From Bacteroidia bacterium (lineage in GTDB: Bacteria > Bacteroidota > Bacteroidia > B-17B0 > Aurantibacillaceae), in NCBI GenBank assembly GCA_016787705.1, contig JAEUTP010000008.1, positions 248,001-312,000 of the forward strand: a stretch of DNA of 64,000 nucleotides, written 5' to 3'. Below are positions 54,169 through 63,877 of the stretch, piece after piece (positions within the stretch are counted from its first letter, which is position 1; each line of letters starts with the position of its first letter). Under the pieces are notes generated by a model that was given only the letters and a program-made list of their open reading frames with translations, had not been told where the DNA came from and did not search any database. A program made the translations under genes and the position numbers.

Positions 54169-55166
54169 CTTTTCTCTAACAAATCTACAATTTGTTTTGG
54201 ATCAATTTTAGTAATACAATTACATTCTTTTCCCATCTTGCAATCTGCACATTCTTTATCAAAAACAACAGCATACGCATTTTTCCCTAACGGCATCCAA
54301 CGACCCGGGTGCATTGGCCGTTTTGATACAAATAAACCAATTGCTTTTTTATTTAAGGCAGCCGCAATATGTAGCGGTCCTGTGCTTGCAGCAACCAAAC
54401 CATCCGCCGCATTTATAAAAGCAATAAACTGTTGAAGAGATAGTTTACCTGTAAGATCAGTTATGTTTTTATTCCTTAAAAATTCAAGCATTAAATCTCC
54501 TTCCTGTTGTGTGCCACTTATAAATATTTTGAATTTATCTTTTGGTAAAATCTGAACCAGCTTTTCAAAATTATCAATACCCCACTCTCTTGCACTGCCT
54601 TTGCTTTTTGGGTGAAGAATAATATTGAATTTATTTTTATCTATAAGATCTTCAACCTCTTTATTTAAAGAAGGCAAGTTCGTGAAGCCATAAAAATTTG
54701 AAACATCATTTAATGCAATCGACGTATCCACATTTAAAAAATCCAGTAATTTAAAATTCAATTGCGATTCGTGTTTATCTGATTTTTTTCGCGAAAGTTT
54801 AATTAATTTATTACAGGTTAACCAATGATACAACCTATTAGTAGTGCCCACCCGTAAAGGAATACCTGCACTTTTTGCCAACCACGCAATTTCTTTTTTC
54901 GGAAACACATGTACAACAACATCGACTCCAAATTCTTTTAAATAATTTGTTTGTTTTTGTTTGTCTAACTTTTCTATTTCATTATAATTAATAAAACCAT
55001 CAACATGTTTACTTAATGCTATTACATCTTTTGTATAAGATCGTCCCATAAAAAAAACTTTACACTCGGGAAAATGTTTTTTTATAAAACCTGCCATTGG
55101 CAAGGTTAACACCACATCACCAATACTATCGGTTCTGCTTAAAACAATCTTAAAATTATTTGGCAG
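54165..55166 (-). CDS. Glycosyltransferase family 9 (heptosyltransferase-like), non-canonical start
   Basis: About 333 residues. GT9 features are the N-terminal KIVLSRTDSIGDVVLTLPMAGF (the family's RxxSIGDVxL), FMGRSY, NLILHPKSKGSAREW-type nucleotide-sugar loop (here IILHPKSKGSAREWGIDNF), and LVAASTGPLHIAAALNKKAIGLF with CADCKMGKECNC near the end. The conserved N-terminus begins upstream of the first usual start codon (GTG at 55115), while an in-frame stop at 55190-55188 limits the start to 55187-55116. No ATG/GTG/TTG exists there. CTG at 55166-55164 (giving LPNNFKIVLS) is the best candidate; ATC or ATT are alternatives. It would overlap the GT2 gene by 11 nt. Confidence 0.85.
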   Translation of the reverse strand: MPNNFKIVLSRTDSIGDVVLTLPMAGFIKKHFPECKVFFMGRSYTKDVIALSKHVDGFINYNEIEKLDKQKQTNYLKEFGVDVVVHVFPKKEIAWLAKSAGIPLRVGTTNRLYHWLTCNKLIKLSRKKSDKHESQLNFKLLDFLNVDTSIALNDVSNFYGFTNLPSLNKEVEDLIDKNKFNIILHPKSKGSAREWGIDNFEKLVQILPKDKFKIFISGTQQEGDLMLEFLRNKNITDLTGKLSLQQFIAFINAADGLVAASTGPLHIAAALNKKAIGLFVSKRPMHPGRWMPLGKNAYAVVFDKECADCKMGKECNCITKIDPKQIVDLLEKR

Positions 55167-55923
55167 CTTTTTGATGATACAGATTTCTTAATTTTTTATA
55201 CTTTAACCAGGTTGCATAAGCTGAGATCTTCGAAATTAAAAAGCCGGCGTGTCCATCCAAAAATCCAAGCTTTAATAAATAGTGATCGATAAATTTAGCA
55301 ACAGGATTTACAATTAATTTAAACAGTGGCGCTTTTTTTTCTTTTTGAAAATATTCTTTGGCAGAAATATTGGTAAAATATTCCACCTGCTTATAATGAT
55401 CTTCCAATGTGTAATAACTGTAATGCAAAATATCGCCTTTTAAATGTCCTGCGTTTTTATCACCAATAAATAATTCATATTTATCATGTGGATTAATACC
55501 AGTCCAATGTCCTTTTCTCCTATCCCATAAACGTAACTTTGAATCCGGATACCAACCGCAATGATTTACCCAGTGCCCGCAATAATTAGTAAGACGGTTC
55601 ATGTAATAACCTTCTTTTACAAAATTTTTCTTAATGTCAGAGATAGATATTTGTAAAGTTTTATCAAGCGCTTCGTCTGCATCTAAAGAAAGTACATGAT
55701 CGTTTGATGCATAAGTAATGGCGCGATTCTTTTGTTGAATATGTCCGTCAAAAGCATGCTGAAAGAATTTTACACCATGTTTTTCGCAAATTTGTTGGGT
55801 GTTATCTTTGCTGAAAGAATCTAAAACAACTATCTCATCGGCTAATTCTTTAACTGAAAGCAAACAACGCTCAATGTTCTTTTCTTCATTAAAGGTTATT
55901 ATAACAACTGATAGTTTTATCAC
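55156..55923 (-). CDS. Glycosyltransferase family 2 (LPS core WaaE/KdtX-like)
   Basis: This 255-residue GT-A enzyme has the GT2 start KLSVVIITFNEEKNIERCL, then the VVLDSFSKDNTQQI and the DxD-like LSLDADEALDKTL metal-binding motif, with AxxNxxxxYASNDHVL before it. The DSKLRLWDRRKGHWTGINPHDKYE segment is typical of the WaaE/KdtX branch that adds glucose to lipopolysaccharide core. The start is GTG at 55923. It is the first gene of the GT2-GT9-SDR operon, an envelope polysaccharide set. Confidence 0.9.
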   Translation of the reverse strand: MIKLSVVIITFNEEKNIERCLLSVKELADEIVVLDSFSKDNTQQICEKHGVKFFQHAFDGHIQQKNRAITYASNDHVLSLDADEALDKTLQISISDIKKNFVKEGYYMNRLTNYCGHWVNHCGWYPDSKLRLWDRRKGHWTGINPHDKYELFIGDKNAGHLKGDILHYSYYTLEDHYKQVEYFTNISAKEYFQKEKKAPLFKLIVNPVAKFIDHYLLKLGFLDGHAGFLISKISAYATWLKYKKLRNLYHQKAAK

Positions 55924-56079
55924 ATCTCAAAAATACCATTTTTTACAGACATAGCTCATTTACTCAATAAACTATACCAGTTATATACCAAGGCAGCCAA
56001 AACACATGTTTTAAACTATAATACCCTTAAAATCACTATCTTTAACCTCTCGTATAAAGCACTCATTTTTTAACTTATT

Positions 56080-59000
56080 ATGAAAAAGTACTATTACTTT
56101 TTTATTTTTTTTACCGTATGTTTTGGTTGTTTTGCACAACCGGGTAAAAATGGTGCATTAACAGTTTCTGCACCTAATCAAATCTTAAATCAATACATTC
56201 CAGTTTCAGTTAACATTGCTGCCGGAAGCAGTGTGGTTACTATTGCCAATTCATCTTTATTTTCTATTTGTCCGGGTGATCTTATTATGATCTACCAGGC
56301 GCAGGGAGCTAGTATGGATATTACGAATACTGCCTCTTATGGTAATATTACAAACTATAACAGTGCGGGACTATACGAATTTAAATATGTGCAAAGTGTT
56401 AGCGGAAACAATGTAACTACACAAACCACATTTACAAATTCATATGCCGTTGCAGGAAGAGTGCAATTAATAAAAGTACCGCAATACACTAATCTTACAA
56501 TAAATGCGGGGGCAAGTATTGTGCCTAAACCATGGAAAGATACAACCATTGCTGCTACACCATATCGCTTTGGTGGTTTAGTAGTATTGCATGCAACAAA
56601 TATTGCAAATAATGGAACTATTACTGCTACGAGCAGCGGTTTTAGGGGAGGGGCACTTTTTATTAGCGGCGGATTGAATTTAGGATTTACCGCATTCAGA
56701 TCTACTTTTAATAATCAGGGAGGAGAAAAAGGGGAAAGTATTTTTGGATATCAGTTAGATTATGATGGACCAAACGGAGGAAGGTATTGTTTGGGCGCCC
56801 CTTCAAATGCCGGTGGTGGCGGTAACGGACATAATGCTGGTGGTGGCGGTGGTGCAAACGGCAATAATGGTAACGCCTGGAGTGGTCAAGGAATTATGAT
56901 TGTAAATGCAACTAATCTTTTAGCTGCATGGGCTTTATCTGCTGGTTATGCGGCTAATGGTAATGCTTTAACTAATTCTTCGGGCGGTGGTCATGGTGGT
57001 TATTCTTATGGTGATGCAAATGCAAACGCCACTGTTCAGGGACCCGCAAATCCTGCGTGGGTAGGCGATACAAGAAGAGAAGTTGGTGGCATTGGCGGAA
57101 GACCTTTAACAAATATAAATTCAGAAACACGTATTTATTTTGGCGGTGGTGGTGGCTCAGCACATGCAGATAATAACGCAACACCCGCAGCCACAAATGG
57201 TGGTGGTATAGTATACCTTATTGCAACAGGCGCTATTTCAGGCACTGGCAATATTCTTTCAAATAGTACAAATGTGGGTAATTCATCCGGCTGCAATTGC
57301 GACGGCCTTTCCGGAGCAGGCGCGGGAGGCAGTATTGTTATTAAAACAGGCGCAATACCTGTAACGCAGGTTGTAACAGCAAATGGAGGTAACGGTGGCA
57401 ACCAAATGTTTCCTGTTGCACCAAGTAATCCAAACGAAAGCGAGGGCCCCGGCGGAGGCGGCGGAGGCGGATTTGTAGCTATATCAACTGGTGCGGTCAT
57501 ACCTCAGGTAAATGGCGGTTTAAATGGTTCTTCATTATCGAATGCAGTTGCTAATGAAATGACCTTTAATGGCTCTACCCAAGGAGCTATAGGGCAAATA
57601 GCGCCGGTATCAACAGCTTTTGTGGCATTTTTTCCAATTGTACCAACGGTTGCAGCGGGTACAACCATGGCTGTTTGTGCAGGTTCTGTTTTAAATTTAA
57701 CTACAACAGCAGGCGCATCTATTTATAGTTGGACAGGCCCGAATAGTTTTACTTCTGCAATACAAAATCCTACTATTTCAAATGTTACCACATTAGCAAA
57801 TGGCATCTATACAGTAACACAAAACTTTTCAGGCTGCTTACCACCTGCTGCTTTTACAACTACTGTAACAGTAAATCCTACTCCAACCATTACACTTTCA
57901 AATACTGTAATTTGTTCAGGACAAACTATTAACTTAAATCCTACCATTAATACAGCAACATCATTTACATGGACAGGGCCAAACAGTTTCAGTGCAGGTA
58001 CATCAAGCGTTTCTATTTCAAATGTATTACCAAATGCCAGTGGTGCATATACTTTAACGGGTAGTAATGCAGGCGGTTGTATAAGCACGGCTATTGCAAA
58101 TGTTACTGTAACCCCTACTCCAACAGTATCACTTTTATCTAACTCACCTGTTTGTGAAGGTGCTGCTTTAAATTTTACAACTAACGGGGCAACTTCTTAT
58201 TTACTCAATGGTCCAAATGCGTTTTCAAGTAATGTGGCTAATCCATCAATAAATGCCATTTCTTTAGCCGTTGCAGGAGTATATACTTTAACAGGAAATA
58301 ACAACGGTTGTTTTGCAACAATCACAAATACTGTAGCCGTTAATGCAGCTCCAAGTATAACGCTTAATACAAACTCGTTTTGCAGCGGACAATCAATTAT
58401 TTTAAATCCTTCCGTTTCATCAGTTATTGCTTATTCATGGTCTGGTCCAAACTCATTTAATGCGTCTACCCAAAACTTTACAATAACAAATTCAAGTTCT
58501 GTTAATGCCGGTATCTATACCCTAACAGCAACAAATATAAATGGCTGCTCAGCTATTGCATCAGCCAGTGTCTCAATAGTACAATTGCCTACAATAAATG
58601 TTGCAGGTTCTTCAGTTTGCATCAATCAACCTATAAACATTAACTGTAATACAAATGGCTCTTCTTTTTCATGGAGTGGACCTAACGGTTTTAGTTCTGC
58701 CGCACAAACAATTAGTTTTAGCAATGCAAGCTTCAGCTTATCGGGCGCTTATAATGTAACTGTAACATCGGCACAGGGTTGTACAAATGTAGCTGTTGCA
58801 ACAGTTTCTGTTTATCCTTTGCCAACGCCTACACTTAGCTCCAACTCACCTGTTTGTGTAGGCGGCACTTTAAATTTGTTTGGTGGTGGTGGCAACACTT
58901 TTTCATATTCCGGACCTAATGGTTTTACAAGTACTTTGCAAAATCCTTCAATTACCAATGTTACAAGTGCTGCTAGCGGTGTTTATACTTTAACGGCTAT

Positions 59001-59823
59001 TAATTTTGGATGTTCGGCTTTTATTACACTGCCTGTTTCTATTTTTAGCTCAAATGCAGGCACCTTAACTGTGAGTGATAACGAAAAGTGCATTCCATTC
59101 TGCCCAAGCTTCTCAATAAATACAAATGGATCGCCTGCAAATACAACAAGTGTGAACGTTAATGGACAGCTGCTTATTGGCAACCCTGTAAATTATTGCA
59201 TTACCACAGCTGGAAATTATACTGCCAGCTCTATTTTTAAAGATGCTGATGGTTGTATAAATACATCAACCATTTTAGTTACAGGTTATCCAAAACCAAA
59301 TGCGGATTTTATTTTCTCACCCACAAAACCGGTAGAAAATATTGATGAAGTTATTTTTACAAATACATCTACAGGTATAAATCAAATTGCCTGGAACTGG
59401 TTTTTTAACGATAACAATGGTTTTACAAGTATAAACCAAAATACCTTTTACCTATATCAAACTGCCGGTGCTTACCCGGTTGCCATGATCGTAAAAAATG
59501 TTTGGGGCTGTTCAGATACCGTGGTTAAAATAGTAACGATTGGCAATGAATATACTTTTTATGTCCCAAATGCATTTACACCCGATGGTGATGGGATTAA
59601 CGATATTTTTTATCCTAAGGGCACCGGTATCATAAAATACGAGTTAATGATCTTTGACCGTTGGGGCGAATTACTTTTTACTACAAAGGATTTTTATAAA
59701 GGCTGGGATGGCACCTATAAAGGTACGCCATGTAAAACAGATGCCTACACCTGGAAAATAAATGTTAACGATTCCGAAGGCCGCAATAGAGAATATGTTG
59801 GCCACGTAACACTTTATAAATAA
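56080..59823 (+). CDS. Large T9SS type B adhesin with Gly-rich and Ig-like domains
   Basis: This 1247-residue exported protein has a signal peptide (ends FGCFAQ). Residues about 30-500 form a parallel-beta-helix-like, Gly/Asn/Ala-rich region with GGGGNGHNAGGGGGANGNNG- and GGGGSAH-type runs. From about 525 to 1020 there are five or so Ig-like repeats, each with a YSWTGPNSF core, NASGAYTLTxxNxxGC and SNSPVCEGAALNF. A PKD-like domain follows (about 1085-1160: FTNTSTGINQIAWNWFF), then the CHU_C/type B sorting module (VPNAFTPDGDGINDIFYPKG, LMIFDRWGELLFTTKDF, GWDGTYKG). It is probably a surface adhesin secreted by T9SS. No enzymatic motif is seen. Confidence 0.9.
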   Translation: MKKYYYFFIFFTVCFGCFAQPGKNGALTVSAPNQILNQYIPVSVNIAAGSSVVTIANSSLFSICPGDLIMIYQAQGASMDITNTASYGNITNYNSAGLYEFKYVQSVSGNNVTTQTTFTNSYAVAGRVQLIKVPQYTNLTINAGASIVPKPWKDTTIAATPYRFGGLVVLHATNIANNGTITATSSGFRGGALFISGGLNLGFTAFRSTFNNQGGEKGESIFGYQLDYDGPNGGRYCLGAPSNAGGGGNGHNAGGGGGANGNNGNAWSGQGIMIVNATNLLAAWALSAGYAANGNALTNSSGGGHGGYSYGDANANATVQGPANPAWVGDTRREVGGIGGRPLTNINSETRIYFGGGGGSAHADNNATPAATNGGGIVYLIATGAISGTGNILSNSTNVGNSSGCNCDGLSGAGAGGSIVIKTGAIPVTQVVTANGGNGGNQMFPVAPSNPNESEGPGGGGGGGFVAISTGAVIPQVNGGLNGSSLSNAVANEMTFNGSTQGAIGQIAPVSTAFVAFFPIVPTVAAGTTMAVCAGSVLNLTTTAGASIYSWTGPNSFTSAIQNPTISNVTTLANGIYTVTQNFSGCLPPAAFTTTVTVNPTPTITLSNTVICSGQTINLNPTINTATSFTWTGPNSFSAGTSSVSISNVLPNASGAYTLTGSNAGGCISTAIANVTVTPTPTVSLLSNSPVCEGAALNFTTNGATSYLLNGPNAFSSNVANPSINAISLAVAGVYTLTGNNNGCFATITNTVAVNAAPSITLNTNSFCSGQSIILNPSVSSVIAYSWSGPNSFNASTQNFTITNSSSVNAGIYTLTATNINGCSAIASASVSIVQLPTINVAGSSVCINQPININCNTNGSSFSWSGPNGFSSAAQTISFSNASFSLSGAYNVTVTSAQGCTNVAVATVSVYPLPTPTLSSNSPVCVGGTLNLFGGGGNTFSYSGPNGFTSTLQNPSITNVTSAASGVYTLTAINFGCSAFITLPVSIFSSNAGTLTVSDNEKCIPFCPSFSINTNGSPANTTSVNVNGQLLIGNPVNYCITTAGNYTASSIFKDADGCINTSTILVTGYPKPNADFIFSPTKPVENIDEVIFTNTSTGINQIAWNWFFNDNNGFTSINQNTFYLYQTAGAYPVAMIVKNVWGCSDTVVKIVTIGNEYTFYVPNAFTPDGDGINDIFYPKGTGIIKYELMIFDRWGELLFTTKDFYKGWDGTYKGTPCKTDAYTWKINVNDSEGRNREYVGHVTLYK

Positions 59824-59864
59824 AAATCTGTTATCCTTTACTACTAAATGTTATTTTTGCTAAA

Positions 59865-61691
59865 GTGTTTAGTAAATTAAAGAACATATTCAGTCAAAAT
59901 CTTGTATTAAGCATTGCGCTAATCATCACTCTTTTAGTTTATTTTAAGTTTTTATTTTTTGGCCACATCAGTTGGGATGATCCCGAAATGGTATTTAAAA
60001 ATAAATTTGTAAGAAGCTTTGATATTAAAGGCTTGTTTTCCAATCATTTTGTCGGCAACTATATTCCAGTAACTATGCTTGCACATGCCATTGCCTGGCT
60101 GTTTTTTGAAAATAATGATGGCGCATATCATTTAGTTAATATTTTATTTCATCTTTTAAATGGTGTTTTGGTTTACCAATTAGGCAAGCATTTATTTAAG
60201 AATGATCTTGTAATTAATTTAGGCGCTATTTTATTTTTGCTTCACCCAATGCAAATTGAATCGGTTGGCTGGATAAGTGAATTAAAGAATGTTTTATCCA
60301 CAACATTTTATCTTGCAGGTACATTATCTTATATTAATTATGCTACCTCTTCAAAAAAGAAAGATTACATTTTGTGTTTGTTCTTTTTTATTCTTGGTTG
60401 TTTAAGCAAACCATCTGTAGTTATTTTTCCAATTGTTTTAATATGCCTTGATATTCTGCTCAATAAAAAGCTCTCGGTAAAATTTATTCTCGATAAAATT
60501 CCATTCCTTTTGCTGGCTTTGCTTTTTGGTATTATCAACATTAAAACACAAACTGCAGACCAATTCATAAATCACTCACATGAGTTTCCCATCTATCAAC
60601 GCATTGGTTTTGCAGGCTTTGCACTTCTTAAATACCTTATTCTTTTTTTAGTGCCAGTTAATTTAAGTGTTATTTATCCTTACCCTTCTATCAACATTTC
60701 TGTTTTTGTAATTGGCTTTTTTTTATTTGCTTTTATTTTAGTTTTAGTATTTTTATTCATAAAACAAAAAAAGTTTGAATCATTTTTTGTTATTTTATTC
60801 ATTGTTCTTAATTTAATTTTAGTGTTGCAACTCTTACCTTTTGGCGAGGTGTTGTATGCAGACAGGTATATGTACATACCCATAATTGGTTTTGCCTGGC
60901 TACTTGGCTTGCTGCTTTCTAAATTAAAGATACCTGTTAGTGCCTTATCTTTTGTTTTGATACTGCTCTTTTCTGTTTTTTCTTTTACAAGAGCTAATGC
61001 ATGGAAAAGTGCTTTGAATTTGTATGAAGATATTGATAAAAAATATCCCAACCAGTTTATTGTTTTAAATAGTGCCGGTGTAGAAAACATGTTCTTAAAT
61101 AACGATAACAAAGCGCTTGAATATTTAAATAAAGCAGTGGCTGTTGCACCACTCAATTATAAAGGCTTTTACAATCGTGGACTTTTATACTTAAAAAATA
61201 ACAAACCCGAAGAGGCCATTAAAAGCTTTAACCAGGTTTTGGAACTTTATGATTATTCAAAAGCTTATGTTGGCAGAGCAACCGCATATTATATGCTGCA
61301 GGATTTTCCAAAAGCAATTAATGATGCCAATTATGTTTTAAAAACAGAACAAAATAATACCCGAGCTCATTTTGTATTAGGCAATTGTTATAACGATCTT
61401 AACAGGCTGCAGGATGCTATGAGTGAATATAACAAATGCATTGAGCTGGATAAAGATGAAGCTGATTTTTATTTTAAGCGGGGTATTGTAAATGGCAAAA
61501 AGCAGAATTTTAATGCCTGCATAAAGGATATAGATATTTGCTTAAAATTAAAGTCAGATTATTACGAAGCTTATTATTGGCGAGGGGTTGCAAAAGTTAA
61601 CCTGAAACAAAATGCCTGTGATGATTTTAAGATCGCTGCCCAAAAGAATTACGAACCTGCGATTGCCGCATTTAATAAATTTTGTCAGTAA
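59865..61691 (+). CDS. TMTC-like membrane glycosyltransferase with C-terminal TPR repeats
   Basis: This 608-residue protein (GTG start at 59865) has about ten membrane helices in residues 1-385 with the GT-C-type loop signature: WDDPEMVFKN, NYIPVTMLAHAIAWLFF, YHLVNILFHLLNGVLVYQLG, HPMQIESVGWISELKNVLST, and DRYMYIPIIGFAW. The C-terminal 220 residues are six or so TPR units (ALEYLNKAVAVAPLNYKGFYNRG, KPEEAIKSFNQVLELYDYSKAY, RLQDAMSEYNKCIELDKDEAD). The architecture matches the TMTC/DUF1736 family of O-mannosyltransferases; the donor would be a lipid-linked sugar and the substrate a secreted protein. That role is inferred. Confidence 0.85.
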   Translation: MFSKLKNIFSQNLVLSIALIITLLVYFKFLFFGHISWDDPEMVFKNKFVRSFDIKGLFSNHFVGNYIPVTMLAHAIAWLFFENNDGAYHLVNILFHLLNGVLVYQLGKHLFKNDLVINLGAILFLLHPMQIESVGWISELKNVLSTTFYLAGTLSYINYATSSKKKDYILCLFFFILGCLSKPSVVIFPIVLICLDILLNKKLSVKFILDKIPFLLLALLFGIINIKTQTADQFINHSHEFPIYQRIGFAGFALLKYLILFLVPVNLSVIYPYPSINISVFVIGFFLFAFILVLVFLFIKQKKFESFFVILFIVLNLILVLQLLPFGEVLYADRYMYIPIIGFAWLLGLLLSKLKIPVSALSFVLILLFSVFSFTRANAWKSALNLYEDIDKKYPNQFIVLNSAGVENMFLNNDNKALEYLNKAVAVAPLNYKGFYNRGLLYLKNNKPEEAIKSFNQVLELYDYSKAYVGRATAYYMLQDFPKAINDANYVLKTEQNNTRAHFVLGNCYNDLNRLQDAMSEYNKCIELDKDEADFYFKRGIVNGKKQNFNACIKDIDICLKLKSDYYEAYYWRGVAKVNLKQNACDDFKIAAQKNYEPAIAAFNKFCQ

Positions 61692-61777
61692 TTTTTTGTT
61701 AAAACCCTTATAAAAGCATGTATTTAAAGCTTCAAATGTTTTGTATGTAACAAAACTTTCGCATCTTTATTGTTTAA

Positions 61778-63862
61778 ATAAAAATTCTGCATTTTACACA
61801 AATACTCATTCTTATTGCCTTTTGCGGCAATTGTTTAGGCCAAACTGTACCCTTTTATACAAAGGCTCAAAAGTTAACCGGTACATTTGGACTATATCAC
61901 TACGATCCGTTTCAATTAGGTGAAAAAACAGCACAGGAAGTGGTTGATGTTTTTATTACAGAATTAGATAGCCGTGCGATGACGATAAAAGAATCGGACG
62001 TGAGGCTGTTAGAAGAAAACAGTAAAGAGCTTTTTAACCAGATAAATTCAAACAACGATTCTTACATTGAAAAAGCAAATGCCGTTTATTTAAAAGCCTT
62101 GAAAACGGTTGATTCAATTTTATCCGTGCTTTCTACACGTACTTTAAATTTTAACGAAAATGATACATCTTATCTACTGCCATATGGTTCTAAACGTATA
62201 TTTTACTCTCCTAGCATAAAATATCATGCTAAAAGATTAGAGCGTTATATTAAAAGTAAAAGTTATGATCGTGTTGTAAATACAGATGATTATGAGAAAC
62301 TTAGCGAAATAGAATTCAATGCAAAAGCGCAAATATTTTCAAAAACAATTATTGCCAATTTTCAAAAGAATATACAAGAAGAAATAAAAACAACTTACCG
62401 TTATGTTGAATCAATACTTTTAAATTCTATTACTTTACGTTACGATCCACACTCAAATTATTTTACCGAAGAACAAAACCAGGAATTCAACACGCAATTA
62501 TCTTCTCAGGTAGAATCTTTTGGTTTTTTCTTAGATGAGAATGAAGAAGGCATTATTACCATAGCCAATATTGAACCGGGTGGATCAGCATGGATGAGCA
62601 ATGAAGTGAACGAAGGCGATGCTTTTATTTCTGTAAAAATAGGAAATGAAAAAGTGACTAACGAAGAATTAAATGCTTACGAGATACAAGATAAACTGGA
62701 TAAAACCAAAGAAGATAAAATTTTACTGACCGTAAAAAAACAAAACGGATTAATTAAAACCGTAAAACTAATTAAGCAAAAAACAGCTTCGGTAGATAAT
62801 AGTGTAAAAGGTTATGTACTTTCTTACAATGGTTTAAAAGTAGGTTATATTTCTTTACCAAGCTTTTACACCGATATGGAAGATCATAATTTGCCGGGTT
62901 GTGCTAATGATGTAGCTAAAGAAATTTTAAAATTAGAGAACGATACGATCAAGGGATTGATCATTGACCTTAGAAACAATGGAGGCGGCTCAATGGGTGA
63001 GGCCATGAATTTAGCAGGCATTTTTATTGATGAAGGACCTCTGTTCATTATCAAAGAAAAAAACCGCAAACCATCGTTAGTTAAAGATATTAATCGAGGA
63101 TCCTTATATAAAAAACCGCTTTTGGTAATGATCAACGAAACAAGTGCATCTGCATCTGAATTGTTCAGCAACATTGTAAAAGATTATAACCTTGGTGTAA
63201 TAGTTGGTCAAACAAGTTATGGCAAAGGCACTGCGCAAAGTGTTTTGCCCCTGGATACCAATTTACTTTACACAAAAAATAAAGATGCAATAAAAAATAA
63301 TATCGATTTTATTAAGATCACCAATAGTAAATTTTATCGCTTAAACGGTTCTACACATCAGGGCAATGGCGTGGTGCCGGATATTATATTACCACCCACT
63401 CCCGGCTATGCCACAATAAAAGAAAATAAAGAGCTTTATTTTTTACCGCCAGATTCTATTGTAAAAAAAGTAGTTTACATACCCAATTCAAAATTAAACA
63501 CCCAACCACTGCAAAGTAATTCGGCCCAACGCATAGCTGCATCAAAAGATTTTAAACGCTATTTGCAGATCTCCGATTCGATAAATGATGTAATTAATAA
63601 AACTCAAAAAGTAGTTTTAAAATTTAAAGAATATAAAAAATTTAAAAAAGATACAGATGTTTTATATAATTCTCTTGAAAACGCTTTTGAGATTAATGCC
63701 AACAACATTAAATGTTTAAACAATACATTTGATCTTAAACTTGAGCAGGTAAATATTACGGCTAGAGAATTCAATTCTAAAATAATTCAGTCTATTCAAA
63801 AAGATATTTTTATTAATGAATCATTTAATATAATGAGTGACCTAATTAACCAAACACGTTAA
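61778..63862 (+). CDS. S41 family tail-specific protease (Prc/CtpA-like), non-canonical start
   Basis: About 694 residues. The coding frame extends 54 codons upstream of the first NTG start (GTG 61940), through KLTGTFGLYHYDPFQLGEKTAQE, the Prc-type N-terminal HYxP region, and through a clean signal peptide (KILHFTQILILIAFCGNCLGQ). An in-frame stop (TAA 61775-61777) precedes an ATA at 61778-61780. No ATG/GTG/TTG lies between, so ATA (in ATAAAAATTCTG, one base from ATGAAAATT), ATT or CTG must start it. A PDZ-like domain is at about 230-340. The catalytic Ser is in NETSASASELFSN and the catalytic Lys in SYGKGTAQSVL. It degrades misfolded periplasmic proteins. Confidence 0.88.
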   Translation: MKILHFTQILILIAFCGNCLGQTVPFYTKAQKLTGTFGLYHYDPFQLGEKTAQEVVDVFITELDSRAMTIKESDVRLLEENSKELFNQINSNNDSYIEKANAVYLKALKTVDSILSVLSTRTLNFNENDTSYLLPYGSKRIFYSPSIKYHAKRLERYIKSKSYDRVVNTDDYEKLSEIEFNAKAQIFSKTIIANFQKNIQEEIKTTYRYVESILLNSITLRYDPHSNYFTEEQNQEFNTQLSSQVESFGFFLDENEEGIITIANIEPGGSAWMSNEVNEGDAFISVKIGNEKVTNEELNAYEIQDKLDKTKEDKILLTVKKQNGLIKTVKLIKQKTASVDNSVKGYVLSYNGLKVGYISLPSFYTDMEDHNLPGCANDVAKEILKLENDTIKGLIIDLRNNGGGSMGEAMNLAGIFIDEGPLFIIKEKNRKPSLVKDINRGSLYKKPLLVMINETSASASELFSNIVKDYNLGVIVGQTSYGKGTAQSVLPLDTNLLYTKNKDAIKNNIDFIKITNSKFYRLNGSTHQGNGVVPDIILPPTPGYATIKENKELYFLPPDSIVKKVVYIPNSKLNTQPLQSNSAQRIAASKDFKRYLQISDSINDVINKTQKVVLKFKEYKKFKKDTDVLYNSLENAFEINANNIKCLNNTFDLKLEQVNITAREFNSKIIQSIQKDIFINESFNIMSDLINQTR

Positions 63863-63877
63863 AATATATAAAAACCT

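Noticed and set aside
57135-57500. 121-codon Pro-rich frame on the minus strand
   Set aside because: It is the antisense shadow of Gly-rich codons in the plus-strand adhesin; Pro runs reflect GGN codons of the real gene.
59852-59859. TATTTTTG as a -7 promoter element
   Set aside because: It matches TAnnTTTG but lies 5 nt before the GTG start and lacks a -33 TTG; a leaderless transcript cannot be argued from this alone.
60680-61156. 158-codon minus-strand frame
   Set aside because: It lies antisense to the TMTC-like gene, whose helices and TPRs are clearly coding; no family resemblance.
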